DNA from: Acholoe squamosa | Lineage: Eukaryota > Annelida > Polychaeta > Phyllodocida > Polynoidae | Length of the DNA: 64,000 nt | Direction of reading: 5' to 3' | NCBI GenBank assembly: GCA_949317995.1 | Contig: OX439038.1 | Coordinates: 2,622,001-2,686,000 of the forward strand | In this document: positions 49,562-58,401 of the stretch, in pieces | How the letters are laid out: the number at the start of each line of letters is the position of its first letter | How positions within the stretch are numbered: the stretch's first letter is position 1 | Program-made: the position numbers and the translations under genes | The notes under the pieces: model-generated | Databases searched by the model: none | The model's input: only the letters and a program-made list of their open reading frames with translations | What the model was told of the DNA's origin: nothing

Positions 49562-50240
49562 TGAATAAGGATGAATACAGACGAATCAGGAATCCAGTTT
49601 GATATCCACTTTATTCATTGAAGTCCACGAGGTATAGTTGGTGATACAGTATAAAGGTGCCCAACAGTGTCCAAGCCTAGCCCTTGAGCCAAGGGCCTTG
49701 GTCTCACGTGAGTGTGTGAGGTATGAAGTATGGAGGTGGAAAGATGAGTGAGCTGCTCCCTCCACAGGTATTTGTAGTAGGAGCTGCTCACCCAGCTCAT
49801 CCTAAAAATAGTATCAGGTGAGCTAAATATAGTAACTGGGGAACTCCAGTGCAGGTATGTAGGGGGGATCCCAGACATAGCACTGGGGTTCACAGAGTTC
49901 AGTGTGGTTCTAAATATAGCTGCTGGGAACTCCCGGTATGCTGTGAGCTGCTCATGATCAATGGGCATGTCCTCCAGCAGGAGGAGTTGTTTCTAAACAT
50001 TGTCTGCTAGGAATTTCCAGCATGCAGTGGGCTGCTTGTGATTGACGGCGTATCCTCCAGTGGGAGGAGGCGGGGTCACTGAGTGCAGTTGACACCGCCA
50101 GCCTTTGGTCTATGGGTATGGCTTGGCTTGTGGGTAGACTCGGACACTGGGTTACATGGTAGAGTCAAAGGTGAAAAATAAATATGATAAGTACAATACC
50201 TATAACGGTCTACTGACAAATCCCCACATTCCTACTCGAT
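49562..50240 (-). mobile_element. candidate 3' LTR (limits uncertain)
   Basis: In minus orientation this stretch has two diverged direct repeats (GGAGGAYRYGCC followed by GAGCAGCYCACWGCAT; one near 50,050, one near 49,965). It also has three MEF2-type boxes, and AATAAA at about 49,609 followed by CTGATTCGTCTGTATTCATC. The downstream edge TTCATCA falls at the abrupt end of the unknown plus-strand ORF. The upstream edge may be the TGTGGGGATTTGTCAG at about 50,237. The second LTR lies outside the window, so this cannot be tested here. Confidence 0.35.
49803..49919. promoter_or_regulatory. three MEF2-type sites
   Basis: CTAAAAATAG at 49,803-49,812 and CTAAATATAG at 49,824-49,833 and 49,910-49,919 all satisfy CTAWWWWTAG. 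They lie in the presumed U3 of the LTR candidate and partly follow its internal repeat structure. Confidence 0.5.
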
Positions 50241-51403
50241 TCCACGCGAGGTTTTAAGGAGGAAGTTCGTGAGAAAAGGTCTACTGACAATATGTTTGAT
50301 GTGTAATAATAGGTATTACATCTTATCATTTAAGTTGAAAGTTTACAGTATTAAGGAGATATTTAATATTGGTTTTTGATTGAACATGAATAATTTATAA
50401 ACAGTACAAAACGAAACTGTGCCAAAGAGGTGTTGTTTGTAATTTTGACAAGAAGAATATGAAAAATTCAGGTCGTGGTAGGATACAAGGGCTGGATTAT
50501 TTATCTAGCACTTAAAGTTCACACAAGGATAAAGGAAATAAAAACTATCCTAAAACATGCAGTTATTGGCTTTGAGGCAGGCCTTGAGGTAGACAAGTTA
50601 ATACTGAAGTTTGTTTCAGTACCGGTAGGCACTTATTATTTAGGTCTTGAGCCAATATACAATACAATATAATAAATAAAAACAGAGGTAAGGTAATTGA
50701 TGACTGGCAAGTCGATCAATCATTCCTTATAATACTGGTAAGGCTTAGGGAGTCTGAAGGCTTTTAGGTGATATGTTTAAGGAATTTTCTAAAAAAAATT
50801 TGGATTTTTGGTCTTTTATTTATCTGTAAAAGTTTCTGTTAATTTTGTAGAAGGTTTGTCTTAGTCAATGGAAAATTTAGCATGTTTAGCCTTCAGTCTA
50901 CCTGGGGTTATCATTTGCTGAAAAAGGACGAGGTTAATACAAAAGTAAATGGAGGCTCTGGCTGATATTTAGTTTGGATCTCAATTGATCCTGCAAAGAT
51001 ACTGGTTGCCAGGGCTTCCTTGTAAAATTTTTAGAAAAATATAAACTAGCTAAAACCCATAAATATTTGACATGGTTGGGTTTGAAAAAGGTACAGTGTG
51101 AGAAAGAAAAAGAACTTTATGGCATCTTAAGATCACAAAAACCTGCTGCCTGGCTTGTGTTCTTCATAATGTTCTTATAAAGGAAAATAAATGTAAAAAT
51201 GCAGCGTGTTTTCATGGTTATGTATCATAGCCCTATACAAACAAGAAAAACTGGCTTTAAAAATCAGTTGACTAGGCTGACTGAGTCAGTGTCCATAGTG
51301 TCCATGGGCGGTCGGTGAGTGAAGTGTGTCTCTACACTTTTAGTCCATAATTTTAAAGACAGTTCCAAAAATAAATAAAATAAATAAAGGATGGTTATTG
51401 AAA
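50241..51403. other. no ORF; AT-rich sequence between LTR candidate and 3' exon
   Basis: The 13-bp GGTCTACTGACAA occurs at both about 50,208 and 50,278, bracketing the candidate LTR edge. No coding frame on either strand. Confidence 0.45.
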
Positions 51404-51965
51404 TTATTTTCTCCTTCTATGGCGACTTTGGTTTGCAAGACCCTTTGGTGGTGGGTCTTGGTGGTTAAAGACGTTTGGGTTGAGGGAGCGACCTAGTGAG
51501 GGTCTTCTCCTGGATCTGGATTTTTTGGTGTTGGGGACAAAGTTTACGATTTTGCTGAAGTGCATTCTGCTAGGCTTGCCTGAGTCAGGCTGCAAATTCA
51601 GATCGGAACTGTATGCAGGGTCCATGTCTATTGGTTCTGTCGAGAGGGAGGTGCTAGAGTCACTATCCTCCTCAGATGAAGCTTGGTTAATTTTGGGTAG
51701 GGGTCTCCAGACCTGGGTCGAGCCAATTGTTTTGAAGGTTTCTGGTCTATTGTCTTTGTTGATACTGCATGGGCAGCTGTAGCTGTACATTAGGTGGGGA
51801 CAATTTGTTCCCAGGGTGGCGAATCTAGTAGGTGGCCCTATTGGAGAGCAGACTCGTGTGCTCCAATGGGGCAGGCCGGTTGGGATGGGCGTGCCTGGCC
51901 TGCTGCTGGAAACTCCTGCTGGCCTGTCAATACGGTCTCCGCCTCCTCGGTTAGGTCGTTGGCCT
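51404..51965 (-). CDS. candidate 3' exon of the retroelement (two alternative frames)
   Basis: This exon has no initiation codon of its own and is preceded by a textbook acceptor on the minus strand. One frame (long, to TAA at 51,404) starts GQRPNRGGGDRIDRP and ends in basic clusters TKKSRSRRRPSLGRS and SRHRRRK, with an acidic/Ser stretch (SSEEDSDSSTS) between. The other frame (short, to TAG at 51,838) is acidic, starting ANDLTEEAETVLTG. In the long frame an in-frame stop lies about 12 codons upstream of the acceptor, so translation of that frame needs splicing. Both strands are open here, but polypyrimidine tract, composition and termination favour minus. The Arg-rich ends are consistent with an RNA- or DNA-binding accessory protein or an extended envelope tail. 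No family recognised. Confidence 0.5.
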
Positions 51966-51997
51966 CTGTATTGAAAAACAGAACAAGAGAGGGGGGA
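51963..51997 (-). other. tandem 3' splice site (AGAG)
   Basis: The minus strand reads a C-run then CTCTCTTGTTCTGTTTTTC before AATACAG|AG|GCC. Cutting after the first or second AG shifts the exon by 2 nt and selects the acidic or the basic reading frame when joined to the same donor phase. Confidence 0.55.
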
Positions 51998-52486
51998 TTT
52001 TTATTTTTAGGGTCGATCATAGTGCATGGATTACAAGGCGACCAACAAAAATACCAAATTGACAGGTAAGGCAGTGGATTAGGCAGTGCATATTGATGTG
52101 CAGTGTCACCGGGCCGGTGTAGACTCATGGCCAAATGTGAGCGGGAAATGGAATATCCAGGGTCCAGGTTAGTTCTGCTGCGCGGCACGGGTAGCGCCAC
52201 TGCATGGGGACCTGTTCTTATTTAGTTCATGCGAAAAACATTGGCTGGCGCCACTGAGCTGGCGTTTGTTCAGCGTTCGTGTAAGGACATGGTCAAATGG
52301 CATGGTCAATGGTGTAGACTTGCCATGGACTCATTGGGTTCATGTGTAAGGGTTGTCTCAACTTTGGGTTAGGTGATTCTGGGTCCCAAAGGTGGGTTTG
52401 GTCGGCTGGAATTTTGAATTTTGATGATGCGCTTTTTCGAAAAATAGGTCAAAAAATTAACTTTATGCTCCCGTTTTGGATCCTGA

Positions 52487-52500
52487 TATAAAAAGGAGCG
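52487..52500 (+). promoter_or_regulatory. TATA-box core promoter
   Basis: TATAAAAAGG at 52,487-52,496 lies 30 nt upstream of a TCAGA initiator-like sequence (52,516). The candidate ATG is at 52,614. Confidence 0.45.
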
Positions 52501-52613
52501 GAGGCTATTTTGGGATCAGAAGCGACTGAAATTCAGCGAGGATAGAGCTGTACCAAAATCTGGCAGAAAACTTTCTTTTGCGCGAAAAAGGGAGACCAGA
52601 AAGACGGGGGAAC

Positions 52614-52907
52614 ATGATCATCCGTGCCCGGATAGCTGTTATGCCTTCGGGCGTAGTTTGTCTGGTCATCGTGGCCATCGGCTACAGTGGGTGAGTACTA
52701 ACAGGGGAGACATATTTTGGAATTCTGAGGTGATGAGTAACTCGGAATCGTGCCGGTGGTTTGACGCTGTGCTATTTGTTTTCTGATTTTAGGATCCTCG
52801 TCTTGTGGGTGATCTTGGGCTGGACTCCGGTGCACTGTCACCAAGTTTGTGGCCCGTTTGACGGCCCGGAGGGTGGTTCCAGCGGACCCTGTTCTGTTCA
52901 CTGTTAA
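52614..52907 (+). CDS. candidate two-exon gene for a 63-residue Cys-rich membrane/secreted peptide
   Basis: Exon 1 (52,614-52,690) starts ATG with A at -3 and encodes a hydrophobic leader (MIIRARIAVMPSGVVCLVIV). The donor is TGG|GTGAGT; the intron is 102 nt (52,691-52,792) and ends TTTGTTTTCTGATTTTAG. Exon 2 (52,793-52,907) is open only in the matching phase. It continues hydrophobic (ILVLWVILGW), then a Cys-containing tail (VHCHQVCGPF to CSVHC) and TAA. A further donor (ACG|GTATGT, 52,917) and acceptor (GACGCAG, 53,421) could add an exon; its frame is open for 65 codons in the same phase, but after the stop. It lies antisense to the retroelement, between env and the presumed 3' LTR. No family recognised, and chance cannot be excluded. 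Confidence 0.35.
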
Positions 52908-53413
52908 GCGTGGACGGTATGTATACCTTAATTATTCGTCGAATTGCGATAATTGTAATTTGTCTGTGGTCCGAATTAGATAAATTGAATTTGGGGATTG
53001 GCGTGGAATTTGGAAAATTATATGGCTAGTGGGTTCTAGAAAGCGGTTGTCGAATTGTTTTTCCAGGAATTGGTGCTTGGACAGGCGCTGGACGCTTGGC
53101 AAGGAACCAAGATGGGATAGGATGATAGAGGAGGAAAAACCAGAAGGTGGCATGGCCTAATGCGATGGAGCGTGATTCTATGATTCTGTGATGAAGAACT
53201 GTGATAATCATTATACATGCCAGGAGCTTGATTCGCTGTGATTTAAATTAATAATACACCTGAAAGTCCACCACCAGTTAGAAGTTGTGTTGTTTATTTT
53301 GGGCTTCTAAATTGGCATGGGCGGTCTTCTAATTCTCATGCGGGGGGGTGTTGTTTAACTTGGGTCGAAAACAAGTCTAGTGATATTGCTAACACGTGCT
53401 TATGTTATTGTTT

Positions 53414-53586
53414 TGACGCAGATATTGAGTGCAGGTGTCCTGACTGACGTTAAGTTGTCATGCCAACGTGGGAAAAATGAAAGAGATCTGACGTTGGGGA
53501 GGCCGACGGCAGTGGTGAGACGCAGCGCCGGCGTTCTGACGCAGCGTTTGGCGGGGAACCAGACGCGACGTCAGAAACAAGATGGC
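53414..53586. promoter_or_regulatory. CpG-rich cluster of CRE-like half-sites
   Basis: TGACGC (53,414), TGACGT (53,445), TGACGT (53,489), TGACGC (53,537) and CGACGTCA (53,566-53,573) are followed by AAGATGGC (YY1-like, 53,579). The stretch is locally CpG-rich in an otherwise CpG-poor window. Spacing is 30-50 bp. It may be a U3-type enhancer or the promoter of a transcript in either direction. Confidence 0.5.
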
Positions 53587-53821
53587 AACGTCTCATCGTG
53601 CAGTGGGCCTTCACAGTGAGTCGAAATAACTGTGTTATTGTGGGTCGAAAAAGTGCTATGGTACTGGAGATGTTGTTAAAGGTTTTAATTGTGGGTGGGG
53701 TCGGGTTTTAGAGCTATTGAGGATGGGGATGATCCCCACATGAAGGTGTTAGATGGGGCTATCCGGTGGATTGGGCGACCGGGAGAGTCCATTACCAGGT
53801 TATATGGGGGGTGGCCGGCGG

Positions 53822-56571
53822 TTAATTGATCCCCACATGAGGATCAAAGTAGGTTTCTGATGAAAACTTACCGCTGGTTGATGTTGAGGGTGGTGTGAGC
53901 ATCATCTCCGGTGGTTTGTACATGTATTTGCCCGTTTTTGGCTGATGCCGGAGTGGGGTGTACTTAGTGAGCTCTGCCGGGGAGTCATGGCGATCAGCTG
54001 GCCAGGACTCACAGGGTAGCTGTATGGCTGAGTCAGTGTCACTAGAGGCAAGTTGAAAATCGGGTTGTCCTTCTGAGGAGATGACCACTGTCATGTGGTG
54101 AGCTCCTTTTAAGACCCTGTACAGCGGTATTCTCCATAGAAGTGGTACCGGAGGATAGCGCTGCAGCGGGATCTGTCGGACTTGTCCCCCGATTATTGTC
54201 CTGATGTCAGACTTCCAATGGAGATCTAGGTGTCTGCCCAGGGGTGCCGTAAGGCGAGCTGGGGAGACCTTAGGGGCTGTGATGGAGGGGGCCCAGAGAT
54301 TTTGTCCATAGATCATCTTGCCAACGGTGAAATCAAAAGTTTGACCGTTAGCATGAATCTTGGCCACAATTGAAGGTGTCCTGTGGCTGTCCTGTTTGCA
54401 GTAGGGCCAGTGTCGCAGGCACCTCTTGGCGGTACTCCATGTGATGTATAGGAGGGTTGCTATCAAAATCCAGGTGAACATGTTCTGGTAGCGGTCAGGC
54501 GACTGTACAAAATCTAGATCTGTGTTTGGGGTCGTTTGTGGAGCTGGCCAGTTTTTGTTAGCCTGGCGTATCAGATCTTTAAAACGATCCCAACTCTCCG
54601 CATTAGCCATCTTGGGTGTTCGGGTTGCTGAGACTAGTGTGATAAAGCGCGCCAATTGATTGACACGAAGATGGTTCTTAAGGGTTAATGCGCAGCAAAG
54701 TAGTGCCAGGAGGGGTGATACCAAATGTATCCAGGGTGAGAACTGGAGGTGATATCCTAGATGCATCAGGGAGTTAGTGGATAGGAGGGCTGATTGGTCT
54801 TTAAGTCCCTGTGCGGCCTTTTTAAGGGTTAGGGTGTCTTGAAAGAGTGGTGCTATTTTTTGATTATGTAGGTGTTTTAATTTTTCAAAATTGGGCAAGT
54901 GAAGGGTCTGGGATGTGGTTGCCATGGTGATGCCGGAAACATTGGCTGGAGGTTGACCAAAGTGTCGCCATAGTGGTAAGTTGAAATAGGCCTTTGATAT
55001 GGGCTCCAGCGTGAAATTTTGGGTGCAAGATAAATCAGAATTGGTTAAAATCATGCCAGCATTTTTAATGGAGCACAGACATGGGACTGAGATGACTGAG
55101 TATGCTCTATTTTTAATTTTGACTTGGCCTGAATCTGTGCATTGGAGCATGGAAGTGGGATGGTCGGTTATTAATAGGAAGGTGCTGTGAGATAGGGGTT
55201 GGATAATATTTGGTATGGGTGCTGCCATGTGTGCTTTAAAACTGCAGGTATGGTGCACCGCCTCTGGTAGGTCTAAAAATAGGGATAGAGTGCATGTGGG
55301 GTGTGTGGCCGACAACAGAGGTAGGGGTAGGTTACAGCTGATAAGGTGGCCGAGGTCACACATATCCAGGTCAGCTTGTGTAAACTGTATGTAGTGTGAG
55401 TGGGTCCTGGACATGGCCAAGTAGCCGGGAAGTGGCTCCACCTGGGTGTGACCTACTGACTTAGTGTCGGAGGTGTCGAAAGGTACGGGGAAGGTTTCTA
55501 TTCTAAATATAGAAAAGGTGCTTCCCCCTCTGGTTATGGGTACTGGTATGGTTATGAACAGGCTCGAGTTATGGCTCCAGTGCACATGTACTCGGCGCTG
55601 ATAATAATAACTTATGGGTAGGCCTTCTAAAATAATGCCGTGGTGTGCCTCGTGCAGGAGGCTGGATAAATTGTTTAAACCTAAACTGAGGTCGTCTTGT
55701 GTGATGATGGATTGGGGTAGGGTGCCCTCAAGTAGATTATTAATGGTTGAGAGCAGATTTTCCAAGTCGCTTTGGAGGTCAATTAAAGACTCTATTTGAG
55801 AATTTGCTGCTGTGAATAACATGGAATAGAAGGTGTCTTGTCTGGATTGGAGTTCTAGTTTTAATAATATTGATGAGATGTTAGAATTTAAATGCTCTAA
55901 TTTTCCGGAAATGAAAGATAGAGCATCATCAGTGTCGTTTTGGAATTTTGAGAAGATGTTGACAGAATTGTAATTAAATTCCGAAATATTTAACAAGAAA
56001 TGTGTGGCTAATTCTACCACGTGCATTTTGGTGGCTAACTTTTTATCCAGGTCAGACATTTCAGAATTCAAAATATCAATTTCTGGTTGAGTACCGAGGC
56101 CTATTGAAGCTCTTAAAATGTCACCAATGACTTGGCCTGGGGCGTTTCTGGCTTGTCTGACGTTTGATGGGGAAATTAATTTTGACAAGGTTTCTAGTGT
56201 TGTTTTTGACTTGGAGAATAGGCTTTGTATCATGTTATCTAGGGCATGGGCTGTGTGCTTAATGTATTGGGGTGCATCAGTGGCGATGAGTGGGCTGAGC
56301 AGTTCTGGCTGACTTAAGTTCTGGTCAAAGGTCAAGTTGAGGCTGAAAGTCAATGGATAGTCCATGTAATTGGCTAGTAATGTTTGGGGTAACTTGGTAA
56401 ACAGTGCGCCATAGTTGGGTCTGAAGATGGTGTTCAGATTGGTGTCTGATGTTGAGGTGCAGCCGAGGAGCAGATGTAAGAATATACAGACTGCTAGGAT
56501 GGCTGCTGCTCTAGAAAATGAGAAAAAATTGAAAATTTTGAGGATTTTGAAAATTTTGATGGTGGGGTTCA
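53822..56571 (-). CDS. envelope-like glycoprotein (class I-like), spliced
   Basis: A 916-codon frame with no stop. Order: hydrophobic leader (about 22-38); short N-terminal subunit; RQAR furin-type site (139-142); a Gly-rich hydrophobic stretch right after it (VIGDILRASIGLG) as fusion-peptide candidate; heptad-rich segments (about 163-290); a Cys-rich region (405-516); TM1 (about 613-632); TM2 (about 699-715); and a C-terminal region of about 200 residues. Nine N-glycosylation sequons all lie before TM1, which fits an outside N-terminal part. The layout resembles baculovirus F/errantivirus Env proteins, but without a clear sequence match. The frame begins at GTG with a stop seven codons upstream and the first ATG is at residue 70, so the leader must come from splicing. 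A donor lies inside its last codons. Confidence 0.75.
53866..53875 (-). other. 5' splice site in the last codons of env
   Basis: AGCG|GTAAGT on the minus strand (exon end 53,872) interrupts a Gly codon 16 codons before the env stop. It leaves one base of the codon, the phase that pairs with either acceptor at 51,963/51,965 in an open frame. Confidence 0.55.
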
Positions 56572-56614
56572 CTTTAAAAATAACATTAGCTTAGTCACAA
56601 ATGGGATGTTAGTA
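56572..56614 (-). other. env 3' splice site with branch point
   Basis: On the minus strand TACTAAC (56,614-56,608) is followed by CTAAG (cut before 56,589) and TTTTTAAAG (cut before 56,571). From both acceptors the env frame is open. The second would leave TG as the first exon bases, so an upstream exon ending in A would create the ATG. Confidence 0.55.
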
Positions 56615-56678
56615 TGGTCAAGTATTTACAAAGGTCGGGGATTCTGTGGGTGGTAGGGTTGTTGTCACATGAGTGGAT

Positions 56679-57215
56679 TTATGCAGATGGACTGGTGCCT
56701 GTTGTCGTTGTCAGGGGCGGTACACGTGCTTGAGCATGAAACCTGTTTATCTCGAAAACAGCAAACTGGAATACTAGGCTGGCTGTATTCCTTATGGCCA
56801 ATTCGCGTCCAATTCTGGAGTATTGGCGGGGTAGGTCCCTGAGGGGCTGTTCTGACGCTAGAAGCGTGCGAGCACATAAGAGTGCTATGTATGATGCAGA
56901 TCTATGGTTAAACCTGCCCCATGGAGGCCGGCGGGGATTATCCCCAGCTACAGCGACCATGAAGGCTTTTATGGTTGCTGCTATGGAGTGATTGCTCATG
57001 TCCAGCTCCTGTCTTAGCACAGGGCTGCTGAGGTAATGTTTAATATCTTCCTGGGCGAGGAAGGTGATGAGGTGTTGCTGTTCCATGATTATGCTCCTAA
57101 TTTCAAAAGGATCCATGAGATCACTCCTGATCCCATATGGTCCAAGGAGGCTGTGTATGGTCCATGTAGCATTTACGCCGTGCTTATTTGCCGGTGGGTC
57201 CAGGCTGTAAGTCAT
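56679..57215 (-). CDS. unknown accessory ORF of the retroelement (178 codons)
   Basis: No family recognised. It lies between integrase and env on the same strand. Its ATG (57,213-57,215) is embedded in a splice-acceptor tract, CCCCCTTTTTCTTTATG followed by ACTTACAG|C, so the real protein probably starts by splicing at 57,204, just before LDPPANKHGV. The sequence is mostly alpha-helical in character, with an Arg-rich middle (DNPRRPPWGRFNHRSAS) and a Thr/Ser-rich end. There are no membrane segments or Cys motifs (one Cys). The frame is intact although gag and pol are damaged. It could be an Env leader-type exon, a regulatory protein or a displaced domain. Confidence 0.55.
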   Translation of the reverse strand: MTYSLDPPANKHGVNATWTIHSLLGPYGIRSDLMDPFEIRSIIMEQQHLITFLAQEDIKHYLSSPVLRQELDMSNHSIAATIKAFMVAVAGDNPRRPPWGRFNHRSASYIALLCARTLLASEQPLRDLPRQYSRIGRELAIRNTASLVFQFAVFEINRFHAQARVPPLTTTTGTSPSA

Positions 57216-58401
57216 AAAGAAAAAGGGGGTCTAAGTGGGCTGTGAATGGGGGAGAGGTAAAGGTGGGGAATTAGCTTGGCTGAAGAGGTTTAGTAAATTG
57301 GATTATCAATGTTAAAAATTACAGGATAGTGGAGAAGTACTTCCACATTTTACACACACTTAAGGCTCACACCGCCATTGGTTAATAGGGGTACCTGGGC
57401 ACCATGATAATAAAAATACTATCATGTACAATGCTAGAACGACTGTTAAAAATCCTAAATGCTAAAATAGACCCATAAGATAATCCTACCTGGGCTGGTT
57501 GCATGATGGGTCTGCCATGGTCCCTTCCCAGACACTTGTTGCCGTGCTTAAGGTGTGGTGGTATTGGTTGTGGGTTGTGTTGTGATCAGATGTGGGTGGG
57601 CAAGCGCTTATAAACCTGAGATTGAGTTTGGCTACTTCTCAGTCTGAGATCTCCCATAGGTGGTATGTCTTGCCCTGAAAGAGGCGTAGGCCAAATATTA
57701 TTGGTGGATGCAAGTGGGGTTGTACGGTCCCATATGCAAATTAGGGTTATCCTGGCCTGGATTGGTTGGTGGTGAGATATTGTCTAAAGATAGCATATTG
57801 GGAAGCTTGGCGGGGGGTGTTTTATCCCTGGCCAAGGTGATATGGTTGCTATGGCGTCCCTGTAGCTTTTAAAGACCTTGAGGGCAGTGTGTTATTGATT
57901 TGTATATGTGCCACCACAGCACTTAAGGGTTGGCAGAGACAGCGGTGTAAACATGGGGTGTGGGTGTCAGAGGTCCATCTTCCTACAATAGGTTTATTAT
58001 TGGAAATAGTGGTCTTGAAGTGGTAACAAGCCGTCGCATGTGTGTATTGAAGTTTATACACAAACCGAGGATACAGCGCTGCCTTGGGCGGTCGGTATGT
58101 GGCGTGTGTAACCTAACCTAATTATTTGATAATCCATTTGCCAGTGTTTGGCGTTCCACTTAGAAAGGGTAGGTGTGTGTATATACAGTTAATCAAGGCG
58201 GTGTTGATTTTGGATGCATAGGAATTTTTATGGCTGTTAGTATAAATAGGTTGGGCGTTGGTCTGTGACTGTTGCTGTCAGTGTGTTTAAGTGGTTGGTG
58301 TATTAATGGTTGATTAATTTGGTTGGGGCGCGTGGCGCCTGTGGGGAATGAAGGAGGGTTGTTTATATGGATGTTTGGTGTTTGACACAACGACTTATGG
58401 T
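57216..58401. other. spacer between integrase and the accessory ORF
   Basis: About 1.2 kb without a convincing frame on either strand (short minus frames at 57,849-58,061 and 58,193-58,390 lack features). It may carry splice signals or be a relic of another ORF. Confidence 0.5.

Noticed and set aside
49615-49968. 117-codon minus frame as an accessory protein
   Set aside because: It spans the direct repeats and the AATAAA of the LTR candidate, and has no family resemblance.
51967-52200. First half of the 120-codon minus frame as exon
   Set aside because: It lies upstream of a textbook acceptor (polypyrimidine tract and CAATACAG) and is best explained as intron.
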